Source: Nesterenkonia alkaliphila (GTDB lineage Bacteria; Actinomycetota; Actinomycetes; Actinomycetales; Micrococcaceae). From it: a stretch of 46,871 nucleotides of DNA. Under the pieces are notes generated by a model. It was not told the DNA's origin and made no database searches. It saw nothing but the letters and a program-made list of their open reading frames with translations. Position numbers and translations under genes: made by a program. Within the stretch, counting starts at the first letter, position 1; each line of letters opens with the position of its first letter. The DNA lies in assembly GCF_009758175.1 (NCBI RefSeq), contig NZ_WRPM01000077.1, positions 1-46,871 on the forward strand. Reading direction: 5' to 3'. Positions 24,299-34,912 of the stretch are shown piece by piece.

Positions 24299-25982
24299 GA
24301 CACCTAAGGTTTCACTCGGCCGCAGAGTGGGGAGGGTCTCCAAGTTCTGGGCCCGCTCGCTCATGGTGCGGGCCGTCTTCTTCACTGGTGTGCTCACTCT
24401 GGTGGGTTCCGGGCTGATCGCCTACTTCCTGGTGGAGCAGGTCACCGGTGGTCTCTACCAGGAGCGGATGGATCAGGTCCAGGCCGAGGCGATGGCCGGG
24501 CTGGCCAATGAGCGCAGCTCCTATGACGCGATCCAAATCTCAGCTCCGGAGAGCGTCCAGGTCCAGGCCAATGACATCTTCGAAGCCCAGGGCGGCTCCT
24601 CGGCACTGCACCGGCACGCACTGCTGATGCCCCTGGAGGAGGCCGATGTGCTGCCGGTCCCGGTGCTGAGGACCTCTTCTGATATCGAGCCGGACATCAC
24701 CAGCCAGGAGCTCAATGAGGCCATCCAGGTCAGTCAGGGCGACCAGGTGCACTGGCAGCCGCTGGCCATGGAGGACCAGGACGGCCAGACCGTGCCCGCA
24801 GTGGCTTTCGGCATCAATATCCAGTTCCCCACCGGCCCGCCCTACGGGCTGTTCTTCATCTATGACTTCTCCTCAGTCCAGGAGAACGTGAACTTCGTGT
24901 TCCAGGTCTTCCTCATCGCGGTGGCTGTGATCCTGGTGATGAACGTGCTGATCGCCGCCTGGGTGTCCCACTCGGTGGTCAAACCGGTCTCCCAGGCTGC
25001 CGAGGTCTCCGAACGGATCGCCGAGGGGCAGCTGGACCAGCGGCTGGCCGTGGTGGGCGAAGACGAGATCGCCCGGCTCGGGGTGTCCTTCAACCGCATG
25101 GCCTCCACCCTGCAGGAGCAGATCACCCAGCTGGCCAACCTCTCCCAGATGCAGCAGCGCTTCGTCTCCGATGTCTCCCATGAGTTGCGCACCCCGCTGA
25201 CCACCGTCAGTATGGCCGCCAGTATGCTCTACGAGTCACGCGATGAGTTCGACCCGATCAGTCAGCGCTCCACGGAGCTGCTGCACCACCAGGTGGAGCG
25301 GTTCCAGGCCCTGCTTGCCGATCTGCTGGAGATGAGCCGGTTTGACGCTGGGGCCGCCGAGCTCGCCCTCTCCGAGGTGGACCTCTGGGCGCTCTCCGAG
25401 GATGTGCTCACCGCCGCCGCCCCGCTGGCCGAGCAGGCCGGCACCGATCTGCACATGGTGGTGCTGGAGGGCAGCGGCAGCTTCATCGCCGAGGTGGACA
25501 GGCGCCGGATCGACCGGATCCTGCGCAACCTGGTCAACAACGCCATCGAACACTCTGAGGGCCAGCCGGTTGACCTGGTGCTGCAGTCCAGTGACACCGC
25601 AGTGGCTGTGGCGGTGCGCGACTACGGGGTCGGTATGACCCCGGAGCAGGTAGCCCATGTCTTTGACCGGTTCTGGCGGGCTGACCCGGCCCGAGCACGC
25701 ACCACCGGCGGTTCCGGGCTGGGACTGTCCATCGCCACGGAGGACACCCGGCTGCACCAGGGAAGCCTGGACGCCTGGGGACAGTCAGGCCAGGGCTCCT
25801 GCTTCCGTCTGGTGCTGCCACGGCGGCAGGACACACCCTACGGGGCCTCCCCGATGACGCTTCCGCCGAGCTACGCAGTTCACCAGCGCAACCGGATCAG
25901 CGCCGAGGCTGAGCTGATCACCGGTGAGGTGGCCTATGACCGGGTCAGCGAGCAGGCACTGTACAAGAAGGACGGTGCCTGA
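24291..25982 (+). CDS. mtrB: Sensor histidine kinase MtrB
   Basis: Membrane kinase partner of MtrA. The 563-aa protein has two transmembrane helices (AVFFTGVLTLVGSGLIAYF, and FQVFLIAVAVILVMNVLIAA), an extracytoplasmic sensor of about 160 residues between them, a HAMP linker (VVKPVSQAAEVSERIAEG), the phospho-acceptor His297 in VSDVSHELRTPLTTV, an N box LRNLVNNAIEHSEG, and G boxes YGVGMTPEQV and GGSGLGLSIA. The start is the GTG at 24291, inside the mtrA 3' end; the long upstream frame is antisense-like coding of mtrA and is not used. The stop overlaps the lpqB ATG (TGATG). Confidence 0.96.
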   Translation: MAETPKVSLGRRVGRVSKFWARSLMVRAVFFTGVLTLVGSGLIAYFLVEQVTGGLYQERMDQVQAEAMAGLANERSSYDAIQISAPESVQVQANDIFEAQGGSSALHRHALLMPLEEADVLPVPVLRTSSDIEPDITSQELNEAIQVSQGDQVHWQPLAMEDQDGQTVPAVAFGINIQFPTGPPYGLFFIYDFSSVQENVNFVFQVFLIAVAVILVMNVLIAAWVSHSVVKPVSQAAEVSERIAEGQLDQRLAVVGEDEIARLGVSFNRMASTLQEQITQLANLSQMQQRFVSDVSHELRTPLTTVSMAASMLYESRDEFDPISQRSTELLHHQVERFQALLADLLEMSRFDAGAAELALSEVDLWALSEDVLTAAAPLAEQAGTDLHMVVLEGSGSFIAEVDRRRIDRILRNLVNNAIEHSEGQPVDLVLQSSDTAVAVAVRDYGVGMTPEQVAHVFDRFWRADPARARTTGGSGLGLSIATEDTRLHQGSLDAWGQSGQGSCFRLVLPRRQDTPYGASPMTLPPSYAVHQRNRISAEAELITGEVAYDRVSEQALYKKDGA

Positions 25983-27748
25983 TGGCGAACGGGCACAGCA
26001 CCGGAGGACGTCTGGCTGCAGTTCTGGCGGCAGCTGCCTTGCTGCTCACCGGCTGCGCGCCCACCCTGCCCACCAGCGGTGAGGTGCGCTCAGCTCAGGT
26101 GCCGGTAGGTGAAGAGTACGACTATGGCCGGGTCGCACAGCCTCCGCAGCCCGGTGCCAGCCCGGAGGAGATCATCGAGGGTTTCCTGGATGCCGGGGCC
26201 AATGCCGAGAACGACCATGAGGTGGCCCGGGAGTATCTCACCCCGGACATGGCGGAGCGGTGGAACCCCTGGACCCAGACCTTGGTCTACTTTGAGGACA
26301 ACATCAGCATCGACGCCGCAGATGAGGACGTCTACCGAGTGCAGCTGACGGTGGACTCGAGGGTGGACAGCACTGGAGCGCGCACCTATCCCGGGGACCC
26401 CAACCAGGAGACCTTCGAAGTTGAGCAGGTCGACGGCGAGTGGCGGATCAGTGAAGCACCGGACGGCAAGATCCTGGAGGACGGAGACTTCAACACCTCC
26501 TATGACGACTACACCCTGTATTTCTTTGACGTGCAGCAGCGCTACGCGGTTCCTGATGTCCGCTGGCTGATCCGTCAGCCGGGACAGGCCACTGAGCTGG
26601 CCAACCGGGTCTTGGAGGGTCCGGTGCCCTGGCTGGCCCCCGGGGTGGTCTCGGCCTTTGGGGAAGGGGACTCCATGGGGTCCCCCACAGTGCCGGTCAA
26701 CAACGGTGTCGCTACTGTGGATCTGGACCCTTCGGTGATTGTCGGTGCCTCTGACCGGGACATCGCTCTGATGCACTACCAGCTTTCCATGACGCTGCAT
26801 ACTCTGCGGCCAGTGACCAGAGTGGAGCTGACCGTGGGCGGCAGTCCTTTGGAAGTGCCGGATCCTAACGAACTGCCGGAGGGCGAGCGGCTCAACATCG
26901 AGCGGAACCCCAGCGCCCTGGAGCGGCAGATCGGCGTCCAAGGCGACCAGCTCATCTGGCAGCTGGGGGAACAGACCTCGCCTGTGGCGAGTATGCCCGA
27001 TCTCAGCGAGATCGAGCCCCGGTTCCCCGCCGTCTCCACAGTCGCAGAGGGGGACGTTGTCGCAGTGATGGACGGAGAGCTCAACGCGCTCTACCATGCC
27101 CGCGCAGATTCCCAGGAGCCGGAACTGCTGGTGGAGGCGGAGTCGCTCACCAGACCCTCCATGGACAACTACGGATGGACCTGGACAGCCACCACTGAGG
27201 ACGGCGAATCCACTATTCGGGCCTTCAACTATGAAGACCCTGACGCATCCTCAGTAGCTGTGGCCGCTGACTTCATCGAGGGCAGGGAGGTCACCTCACT
27301 GCGGATATCCCAGGACGGGACCCGGGCCGCTCTGGTGGTCGACGACGCCGGGGTGCGCAGCCTCTACATCGCAGCAGTGGTGCGGGAGGCCGGCAGCGGA
27401 GCGCCGTGGAACCTGGGTCAGTCCAACCGTCTGCACCCCGAGGAGCACGTGGAGATCGAGGAGGTTCGCTGGTCGGGGAACGACGAGGTGGTGGTCTGGC
27501 AGCCCTATGACCCGACGGACCCAGAGGCGGATCCTGCGGATCTGACCTATGTCCAGAGCATCCAAATATCCGGGGATGCTGATGCGCCTTCCCCTGCCCT
27601 GGCGGCGGTGCTCAACGTCTCAGTGGGGGAGGGACGCGACACCGTGCTCTTCGAACAGCAGGGTGAAGGGGTGTATCAGATTGTGGGCAGTGATATACAT
27701 CCGCAGGAGATCGACGAGGCCGTCAAAGACCTGAGCTTCAGCGGTTAG
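25982..27748 (+). CDS. lpqB: Lipoprotein LpqB
   Basis: Extracytoplasmic lipoprotein that modulates MtrB signalling in mycobacteria. The 588-aa product has a signal peptide with lipobox LTGC (AALLLTGCAPTLPTSG), a GerMN domain (VNNGVATVDLDPSVIVGAS), and a C-terminal beta-propeller-like region with blades such as TSLRISQDGTRAALVVDD. It starts one base inside the mtrB stop, so mtrA-mtrB-lpqB is one coupled unit, the order known across actinobacteria. Confidence 0.94.
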   Translation: MANGHSTGGRLAAVLAAAALLLTGCAPTLPTSGEVRSAQVPVGEEYDYGRVAQPPQPGASPEEIIEGFLDAGANAENDHEVAREYLTPDMAERWNPWTQTLVYFEDNISIDAADEDVYRVQLTVDSRVDSTGARTYPGDPNQETFEVEQVDGEWRISEAPDGKILEDGDFNTSYDDYTLYFFDVQQRYAVPDVRWLIRQPGQATELANRVLEGPVPWLAPGVVSAFGEGDSMGSPTVPVNNGVATVDLDPSVIVGASDRDIALMHYQLSMTLHTLRPVTRVELTVGGSPLEVPDPNELPEGERLNIERNPSALERQIGVQGDQLIWQLGEQTSPVASMPDLSEIEPRFPAVSTVAEGDVVAVMDGELNALYHARADSQEPELLVEAESLTRPSMDNYGWTWTATTEDGESTIRAFNYEDPDASSVAVAADFIEGREVTSLRISQDGTRAALVVDDAGVRSLYIAAVVREAGSGAPWNLGQSNRLHPEEHVEIEEVRWSGNDEVVVWQPYDPTDPEADPADLTYVQSIQISGDADAPSPALAAVLNVSVGEGRDTVLFEQQGEGVYQIVGSDIHPQEIDEAVKDLSFSG

Positions 27749-27814
27749 GGGAGTTTTCCACAGGCTGGGTCCCAGCCGCTGGCAGCAGTGTCGGTTCCTG
27801 GGCATTCTGGGGTT

Positions 27815-28624
27815 ATGGCTCAGCACAGGCAACGGCTGCTCCAGGCCGCGGACCGGCTGTGGTTCTCTGCCTCCGGGACAGCACTGCGCGGGCTGGCCAG
27901 GCAGAGCGCGGACCTGCTGGCCCCGGTGTGGTGCCTAGGCTGCCGAGCCCCGGAGACCGGGCTGTGTCAGGAGTGCGCCGAGGATCTCCGGCTGCTCACC
28001 GCCGAGCCCTTCCGCGCGGAGGCCGCTGCGCAGGCGCTGCCGGTGGTGGAGGTCTCGGACCGGGGCCTCACCGTTCTGCCGGTGATCAGCGCCGGCCATT
28101 ACCAGGGCCTGGCGGCCCAAGCCGTGGTTGCCTTCAAAGACCATGAGCGCACAGCCCTGGCCCAAGTGCTGGCTCCAGCCCTGGGCCGAGCCCTGCGCGC
28201 CGCCTCAGAAGCCTTGTTGGATGGCCGGACTGCGCTGCTGGTCTGGCCTCCGGCCTCACCGCGTTCTCACCTGAAGCGGGGCCGGGTGCCTCTGACGGAG
28301 CTCATCAATGCCGCCGTGCTGCCGGATTCTCTCCGCAGGGCCGGCGGGTTGGTCCAGCACACCGGCAGGGTATGGCGGAGTCTCGGCGGCAAAGGTCAGA
28401 AGGGGCGTTCTGGGCGGGACCGCAGGCAGGCCTCAGGGACCTTCCGACTGGCTCCGCAGGCCGCCGCCGGGATCCGTGGGGCAGACATTCTGCTGGTGGA
28501 TGATGTGCTCACCACGGGGGCGACTCTCCAGGAGCTCTACCGGCTGCTCAGTAGCGCCGGAGCGCGGGTGCAGGGGGCAGCCGTGCTGGTGGCCACGCCC
28601 CGAGCCAGCAGGGCTGGTGAATAG
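27815..28624 (+). CDS. ComF family phosphoribosyltransferase-like protein
   Basis: The 269-aa protein has a two-Cys-pair zinc motif near the N-terminus (WCLGCRAPETGLCQECAEDL) and a C-terminal type I phosphoribosyltransferase PRPP loop ILLVDDVLTTGATLQEL. ComF homologues are linked to DNA uptake in naturally competent bacteria; their role in other actinobacteria is unclear. I use the ATG at 27815, which follows CATTCT-N6, an off-consensus leaderless arrangement; a GTG at 27788 would add nine residues. It lies between lpqB and hpf as in M. tuberculosis (Rv3242c). Confidence 0.88.
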   Translation: MAQHRQRLLQAADRLWFSASGTALRGLARQSADLLAPVWCLGCRAPETGLCQECAEDLRLLTAEPFRAEAAAQALPVVEVSDRGLTVLPVISAGHYQGLAAQAVVAFKDHERTALAQVLAPALGRALRAASEALLDGRTALLVWPPASPRSHLKRGRVPLTELINAAVLPDSLRRAGGLVQHTGRVWRSLGGKGQKGRSGRDRRQASGTFRLAPQAAAGIRGADILLVDDVLTTGATLQELYRLLSSAGARVQGAAVLVATPRASRAGE

Positions 28625-28656
28625 CTCCAGCTCAGCAGTGAATTTTGTGTGAACAC

Positions 28657-28685
28657 TTCTCAAATGGGCGGTCAGCGCCTACGGT
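28657..28685 (+). promoter_or_regulatory. Candidate hpf promoter
   Basis: TTCTCA (28657-28662) and TACGGT (28680-28685) are separated by 17 bp, which fits a sigma-A type promoter with a weak -35. The transcript would have a leader of about 100 nt. The leader can form weak hairpins (GTCCT with AGGAC). Only a guess from spacing. Confidence 0.3.
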
Positions 28686-28793
28686 GAAGTATGGGTGATT
28701 AACCGATAGAGACCCATCGCAGTGGCGGTGGGCTCGAGCAGAGTCCTCCCGCCGCTGCGCCACGCAGGACGAGCGCCAAGGAGGACCATCACA

Positions 28794-29522
28794 ATGGCTC
28801 TGCAGACCACCTACACCGGCCGCAACATCACCATCCCAGCCGCGTTCAAGGAACACGTCGAGTCCAAGCTCGGCAAGGTTGACCAGCTCGCCGACAAGGG
28901 CCAACGCCTGGAGGTCAAAGTAGCCTCGGAGAACTCCCACCGCCGCGCTGACACCACGATCACCGTGGAGCTGACTGTTGTGGGACGCGGCAAGGTCATC
29001 CGCTCAGAAGCTCAGTCCGAGGAGAAGTTCGCAGCCTTCGAGATTGCCTGGGACAAGCTCTGTGAGCGGCTGCGCAGGGTCCGGGACAAGAAGAAGGCCA
29101 AGGCGCGCAGCAATGGCACTCTGGGTCACCCCGCCCAGTCAGTGGGCGAGGCTCTGGCCGGTCTGACCCCGGTGGATCCGGACCGCCCCCTCTACGAACA
29201 GGTGCTCGATGCCGAGCAGGCAGACGATCTGCCCCCGGAGCAGGACGACTGGGACGAGCCGATCCGAATCCGGCGCAAAGTCTTCGCCGCCGAGCCGATG
29301 AGCGTTGACGCCGCGGTGGACGCTATGGAACTGCTGGGCCACGACTTCTACCTGTACCTGGACGCTGAGACCGGCCAGCCCTCCGCGGTCTACCGGCGCC
29401 GCGGTTGGACCTACGGAGTCATCTCGCTGGACCAGAACAAGCGCGCTGATGAGCCTGAGACCGAGGAGCTGGCCTACCGCCCCGCCAACGGCACCACCCG
29501 TTCCCACGTCAAAGCAGCTTAG
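28794..29522 (+). CDS. hpf: Ribosome hibernation promoting factor, long form
   Basis: Binds the 30S subunit and dimerises ribosomes in stationary phase or hypoxia. The 242-aa protein has an N-terminal S30AE domain (GRNITIPAAFKEHVESKLGK, then TTITVELTVVGRGKVIRSEA) and a C-terminal dimerisation domain (RIRRKVFAAEPMSVDAAV, then LLGHDFYLYLDAETGQPSAV, YRRRGWTYGVISL). The ATG at 28794 has AAGGAGGA 9 nt upstream; an upstream in-frame ATG at 28722 precedes the ribosome site and is not used. Followed by a strong hairpin terminator and secA. Confidence 0.95.
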   Translation: MALQTTYTGRNITIPAAFKEHVESKLGKVDQLADKGQRLEVKVASENSHRRADTTITVELTVVGRGKVIRSEAQSEEKFAAFEIAWDKLCERLRRVRDKKKAKARSNGTLGHPAQSVGEALAGLTPVDPDRPLYEQVLDAEQADDLPPEQDDWDEPIRIRRKVFAAEPMSVDAAVDAMELLGHDFYLYLDAETGQPSAVYRRRGWTYGVISLDQNKRADEPETEELAYRPANGTTRSHVKAA

Positions 29523-29538
29523 AAAGGGCCTTCCCGCT

Positions 29539-29564
29539 CAGCCGGTGGCGCGAGCCACCGGCTG
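29539..29564 (+). terminator. Hairpin terminator after hpf
   Basis: A perfect 10-bp inverted repeat (29540-29549 with 29554-29563) closed by a GCGA tetraloop, extended by one more pair. It lies 17 nt after the hpf stop. No U-run follows, as is common in GC-rich actinobacteria. It separates hpf from secA. Confidence 0.7.
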
Positions 29565-29599
29565 GACGCGGGCAGTTAGCCGTGCGGCGTCGTCGGGCA

Positions 29600-29628
29600 T
29601 ACACTGACTTGTTGACGCTGATTAACCT
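29600..29628 (+). promoter_or_regulatory. Candidate secA promoter region
   Basis: Two TANNNT hexamers, TACACT (29600-29605) and TAACCT (29623-29628), lie between the hpf terminator and secA. Either could be a -10; no clear -35 is seen. A GGAG lies 12 nt before the secA start. Confidence 0.3.
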
Positions 29629-29649
29629 CTGACGGAGACGTACGCCCCT

Positions 29650-32256
<2,607 letters not shown>

Positions 32257-32263
32257 GACCGGC

Positions 32264-32878
32264 TCAGCCCAGCTCCATAGCGGTCACTCGCCAGCGGCCG
32301 CGGTGAGCCTGGATGCGCAGTGCACAGGCACGGGTTCGCAGTTCCTCACTGAACACCACGGCGATCTCCCACACTCCGGTGCGCAGATGTACTGCCCGTT
32401 CAGCGCGGAAACGCAGAGCCTGCGGGCGCACCGCACTATGGCTGGGACGCTGCCGCGCAGTGATAGCTGCCCGCTGACGCACTTTGCTGTGCACCTCAGG
32501 CTCCAACCACCGGTCCAGCTGGGCTGCCGAACGCACCCCGGCCAGGACCTCCGCGGTGGCTTGGCACACCACCCGGGCAATAGCGAGTATCTGCCGGCGC
32601 TCCTGCCGCTGCCCCGCCAGCGGATCGGGCCGCTGGCCGTCACTGCTGGCGCTGGACTCCGCGGAGACGCTCTCTGCGGCACCCATCGCCGCCAGTAGCC
32701 GGGGCAGCTCGGATTCGCGCTGAAGTCTGAACCGGGGGCGCTGTGCGCACCGCTGCTGAAACTGCTGCCACCCCTCCTGGGCGAACCAGCGCTGTTCTGC
32801 TCGCAGCGGTGCGGGCTGGGCAGGGATATCAGCAGGTAGCTGTTGAACTGGCGGTGAAGATTCGGCCAGGGTGGTCAT
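32264..32878 (-). CDS. Rv3235-like conserved actinobacterial protein
   Basis: The 204-aa protein has a Pro/Gln-rich N-terminal half and a conserved C-terminal half: ILAIARVVCQATAEVLAGVR, AAQLDRWLEPEV, then strands of a small domain (VWEIAVVFSEELRTRACALR, RWRVTAMELG). The pattern matches the family named after Rv3235, found close to secA in actinobacteria. No enzymatic motif. The ATG has AAAGGAG upstream, 45 nt after the LysM gene on the same strand, so both are probably one operon. Function unknown. Confidence 0.75.
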   Translation of the reverse strand: MTTLAESSPPVQQLPADIPAQPAPLRAEQRWFAQEGWQQFQQRCAQRPRFRLQRESELPRLLAAMGAAESVSAESSASSDGQRPDPLAGQRQERRQILAIARVVCQATAEVLAGVRSAAQLDRWLEPEVHSKVRQRAAITARQRPSHSAVRPQALRFRAERAVHLRTGVWEIAVVFSEELRTRACALRIQAHRGRWRVTAMELG

Positions 32879-32923
32879 TGGGTGCTCCTTTACACGGTTC
32901 TGTGGTTGAAAAACGACTGGGGC

Positions 32924-33193
32924 TCATCGTGGGGTCGGCGGCGGTATGTGCAGAACTGTGCCTGGGCGCAGCTGGCCCGGCTCTGCTCCGATCCGGCTGA
33001 GATTGTGCTGGTGCCAGCGCGGCCACTCCCGGGCGATCTCCCAGTCGGTGGCGGCACTGCCCAGGTGGGCTGCCACGAGGTGCCACAGCGTCTCACCAGG
33101 TCCCGCTGTGACGGTGCCCCGGTCGGGACGGGTCGGCGTGCCCATATGGCGCGGCGACAACATCGAGGGCTGATTGGGAACAAAAGATGACAT
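32924..33193 (-). CDS. Small LysM domain protein
   Basis: The 89-aa protein consists of a short polar N-terminus and one LysM domain: VTAGPGETLWHLVAAHLG, DWEIAREWPRWHQHNLSRIG, and the final LRPGTVLHIPPP. LysM binds glycans such as peptidoglycan, but no signal peptide or membrane helix is visible, so export is uncertain. The ATG has GAGG 5 nt upstream. It starts the minus-strand unit with the Rv3235-like gene. A direct-repeat element is present 26 nt upstream and is shared with the small HTH gene. Confidence 0.78.
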   Translation of the reverse strand: MSSFVPNQPSMLSPRHMGTPTRPDRGTVTAGPGETLWHLVAAHLGSAATDWEIAREWPRWHQHNLSRIGAEPGQLRPGTVLHIPPPTPR

Positions 33194-33219
33194 TACTACC
33201 TCGCAAGTGCTGCACAGTT

Positions 33220-33238
33220 CGTTTGTTGCCGTTTGATG
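33220..33238. promoter_or_regulatory. TTTGTTG direct-repeat element upstream of the LysM gene
   Basis: On the plus strand CGTTTGTTG-N3-TTTGATG, two TTTG(T/A)TG units 10 bp apart, 26 nt before the LysM start codon. A 13-of-16 match of the same layout lies before the HTH gene at 34078. Candidate binding site or leader element. Confidence 0.4.
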
Positions 33239-33283
33239 ACATCAGATAATACACGAGGAGGAGAGCTGCGCAACAGAGTGGGA

Positions 33284-33289
33284 TAACCT
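33284..33289 (+). promoter_or_regulatory. -10 element, leaderless start of the 172-aa protein gene
   Basis: TAACCT, 7 nt before the ATG at 33297. Confidence 0.55.
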
Positions 33290-33296
33290 TGCCGCT

Positions 33297-33815
33297 ATGC
33301 GCTGGGAATCGTTGTTCGAGGATCTGGAGGCCCAGGCGGCGGCGGAGCGGCAGTCGGAGTTTGAGGCTGAGGTGGCCGCCACTCTGACCCTGGAGTGGTC
33401 CAGAGTGGCGCTGATGGATCGGCTGCGAGCCCACCTGGGTGCAGAAGCGGCGCTGCGGCTGCGTGGGGGCATCGACGTGACGCTAAGGCTCAGCACCGTG
33501 GGAGCCAACTGGCTGGCCGGTACTGCCGGGGTGCAGGACTGGCTGGTTCAGGGCGGGGCCGTGCTGACCGTGCGGGGCCTGCAGCGTAAAGCGCAGGCTG
33601 AACCGAGTCAGGCCCGGCGGAACCTGGGTATCGCCTCACCGCTGCGCGCTCTGGCGGCCAGCCGGGAGGCGGTGTCTGTGCTCGGCGAACAGGGCCGGCT
33701 TGCCGAGGGCCTGCTCACCGGAGTGGGGCTGGACTTCATTGATCTGCGGACCCCTGGGGGCCTGTGCACAGTTCCGCTGGCAGCAGTGCTGGCAGTGCGC
33801 AGTTCAGCGCTCTAA
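33297..33815 (+). CDS. Conserved actinobacterial protein, 172 aa, function unknown
   Basis: The protein begins MRWESLFEDLEAQAAA and has a charged helical N-terminal part (EFEAEVAATLTLEWSRVALMDRLRAHLG) followed by a beta-rich, Gly/Leu-rich part (GIDVTLRLSTVGANWLAG, WLVQGGAVLTVRGL, LLTGVGLDFIDLRTPGG). I recall similar proteins as conserved hypotheticals in many actinobacterial genomes, in which the second half looks like a small barrel. No catalytic motif. Leaderless start predicted; stops 17 nt before the convergent HTH gene. Confidence 0.7.
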   Translation: MRWESLFEDLEAQAAAERQSEFEAEVAATLTLEWSRVALMDRLRAHLGAEAALRLRGGIDVTLRLSTVGANWLAGTAGVQDWLVQGGAVLTVRGLQRKAQAEPSQARRNLGIASPLRALAASREAVSVLGEQGRLAEGLLTGVGLDFIDLRTPGGLCTVPLAAVLAVRSSAL

Positions 33816-33832
33816 AGGGGCAGTGATGCCGT

Positions 33833-34048
33833 TCAGGCGTTCTGCTGAGCCTTCTGTTCCCGGGACTGGCGCTGCTCAGCGTAGAGCCGGTCGATGTACT
33901 CATCGAGCTTGGCCTGCTCCACCCGCCACTGGCCCCTTCCGCCGATCTGGATGCCTTCCAAATCGCCCCGGTTGATCAGGGCGCGGGTCTGAGACATGGA
34001 GATGTTCAGGGCCTCTGCGACATCAGGAAGAGTGAGGAACTGGCGCAT
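33833..34048 (-). CDS. Small excisionase/MerR-like helix-turn-helix protein
   Basis: The 71-aa protein is almost one winged-helix DNA-binding domain: FLTLPDVAEALNISMSQTRALI (helix-turn-helix), NRGDLEGIQIGGRGQWRVE (wing), then a charged C-terminal helix. It resembles the AlpA/Xis/BldC group; no phage genes are near, so it is more likely a chromosomal regulator than an excisionase. The ATG has AAGGAG 5 nt upstream. The upstream region carries a TTTGTTG direct repeat also found before the LysM gene, which suggests autoregulation and a small regulon. Confidence 0.88.
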   Translation of the reverse strand: MRQFLTLPDVAEALNISMSQTRALINRGDLEGIQIGGRGQWRVEQAKLDEYIDRLYAEQRQSREQKAQQNA

Positions 34049-34077
34049 GACTGCTCCTTAGGTGGCACCTTCGGTGA

Positions 34078-34096
34078 CGTTTGTTGATATTTGTTT
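34078..34096. promoter_or_regulatory. TTTGTTG direct-repeat element upstream of the HTH gene
   Basis: On the plus strand CGTTTGTTG-N3-TTTGTTT, two units 10 bp apart, 29 nt before the HTH start codon. Orientation and distance to the start codon are almost the same as at the LysM gene. Confidence 0.4.
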
Positions 34097-34170
34097 CTAT
34101 TGTGGCATGGTCTCCCGCAGTATCAAACAGTTGAGCCCCCGCGGGTCTGGTTTCGGCTCTGCCCATCAGC

Positions 34171-34176
34171 TAGCAT
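34171..34176 (+). promoter_or_regulatory. Candidate -10 of the SAF/CpaE-like operon
   Basis: TAGCAT, about 37 nt before the GTG start of the SAF gene. No convincing -35. Confidence 0.3.
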
Positions 34177-34213
34177 CTGAACACCCATGTGATCTGGATC
34201 TCAGGAGTCGACA

Positions 34214-34912
34214 GTGCCCGTGCCGCATCCAGCAGAGCAGAGCTCGTCCAGCGGGGCCGTGCCTGGCGCCACGACCATTCAGGCACCGGTGGCCGCCCGG
34301 CTGCGCCGCCCCTCCTGGCGGGATCCCCGGCTGATTGCCGGGGCGCTGCTGGTACTGGCCTCCGTGGTGGGCACTGTGCTGCTGGTCAACGCACAGGACC
34401 GCACCGTCCCGGTCTATGCTGCGGACCGGGTGCTGAGCACCGGCACGGCACTGGCCCAGGAGGACCTGCGCATCGTCCATGTTCAGCTGGAGGATTCGGC
34501 CGCTGCCTACCTCTCCGCGGAGGCCGAGCTGCCGGAGAACGCACAGCTGATCCGGGCCGTCGGCGAGGGAGAGCTGATCCCTGCCGCCGCCCTGGCCCAG
34601 AGCGACCCGGACCAGCGGCAGCCGGTCACCGTGGAGGTCCACCATGAGCTAGCCCGGGCAGTTGAGCCGGGGCGGCAGGTGGATGTCTGGGCTGCAGGCG
34701 GCTTCTCCGGCCCGGAGAGCCAGGCCGAGGTCACCCTGCTGGCCGCCGGCTCGGAGGTGGCCGAGATCCGTGAGTCCAGCTCCGGGTTTGGGGCCTCGGG
34801 CACGCTCACCATAGAGCTGCTGGTGGACCCGGCAGAGCTGACCGGACTGCTCACCGCTCTGGGCAGCGGGGACACCATCACCGTGCTCCCGGCGGGACTG
34901 TGGGATCAGTGA
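34214..34912 (+). CDS. SAF domain membrane protein (RcpC/CpaB-like)
   Basis: The 232-aa protein has a cytoplasmic N-terminus, one transmembrane helix (LIAGALLVLASVVGTVLLV) and a SAF domain outside: VPVYAADRVLSTGTALAQEDLRIVHVQL with ENAQLIRAVGEGELIPAAAL, followed by a C-terminal region (VDVWAAGGFSG). This is the architecture of RcpC/CpaB proteins of Tad pilus systems. GTG start with AGGAG 6 nt upstream. Its TGA overlaps the next ATG (TGATG). No other Tad gene (CpaF, TadB, TadC or pilin) is in the window. Confidence 0.8.
   Translation: MPVPHPAEQSSSSGAVPGATTIQAPVAARLRRPSWRDPRLIAGALLVLASVVGTVLLVNAQDRTVPVYAADRVLSTGTALAQEDLRIVHVQLEDSAAAYLSAEAELPENAQLIRAVGEGELIPAAALAQSDPDQRQPVTVEVHHELARAVEPGRQVDVWAAGGFSGPESQAEVTLLAAGSEVAEIRESSSGFGASGTLTIELLVDPAELTGLLTALGSGDTITVLPAGLWDQ

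Noticed and set aside
27763-27777. GGCTGG-N3-CCAGCC hairpin between lpqB and comF as a terminator
   Set aside because: Only 6 bp, no U-run, and the two genes are usually linked; too weak to call.
33833-34048. HTH gene as a phage or integrative-element excisionase
   Set aside because: No integrase, attachment repeats, tRNA or phage genes are near, and it lies in a conserved actinobacterial gene order.
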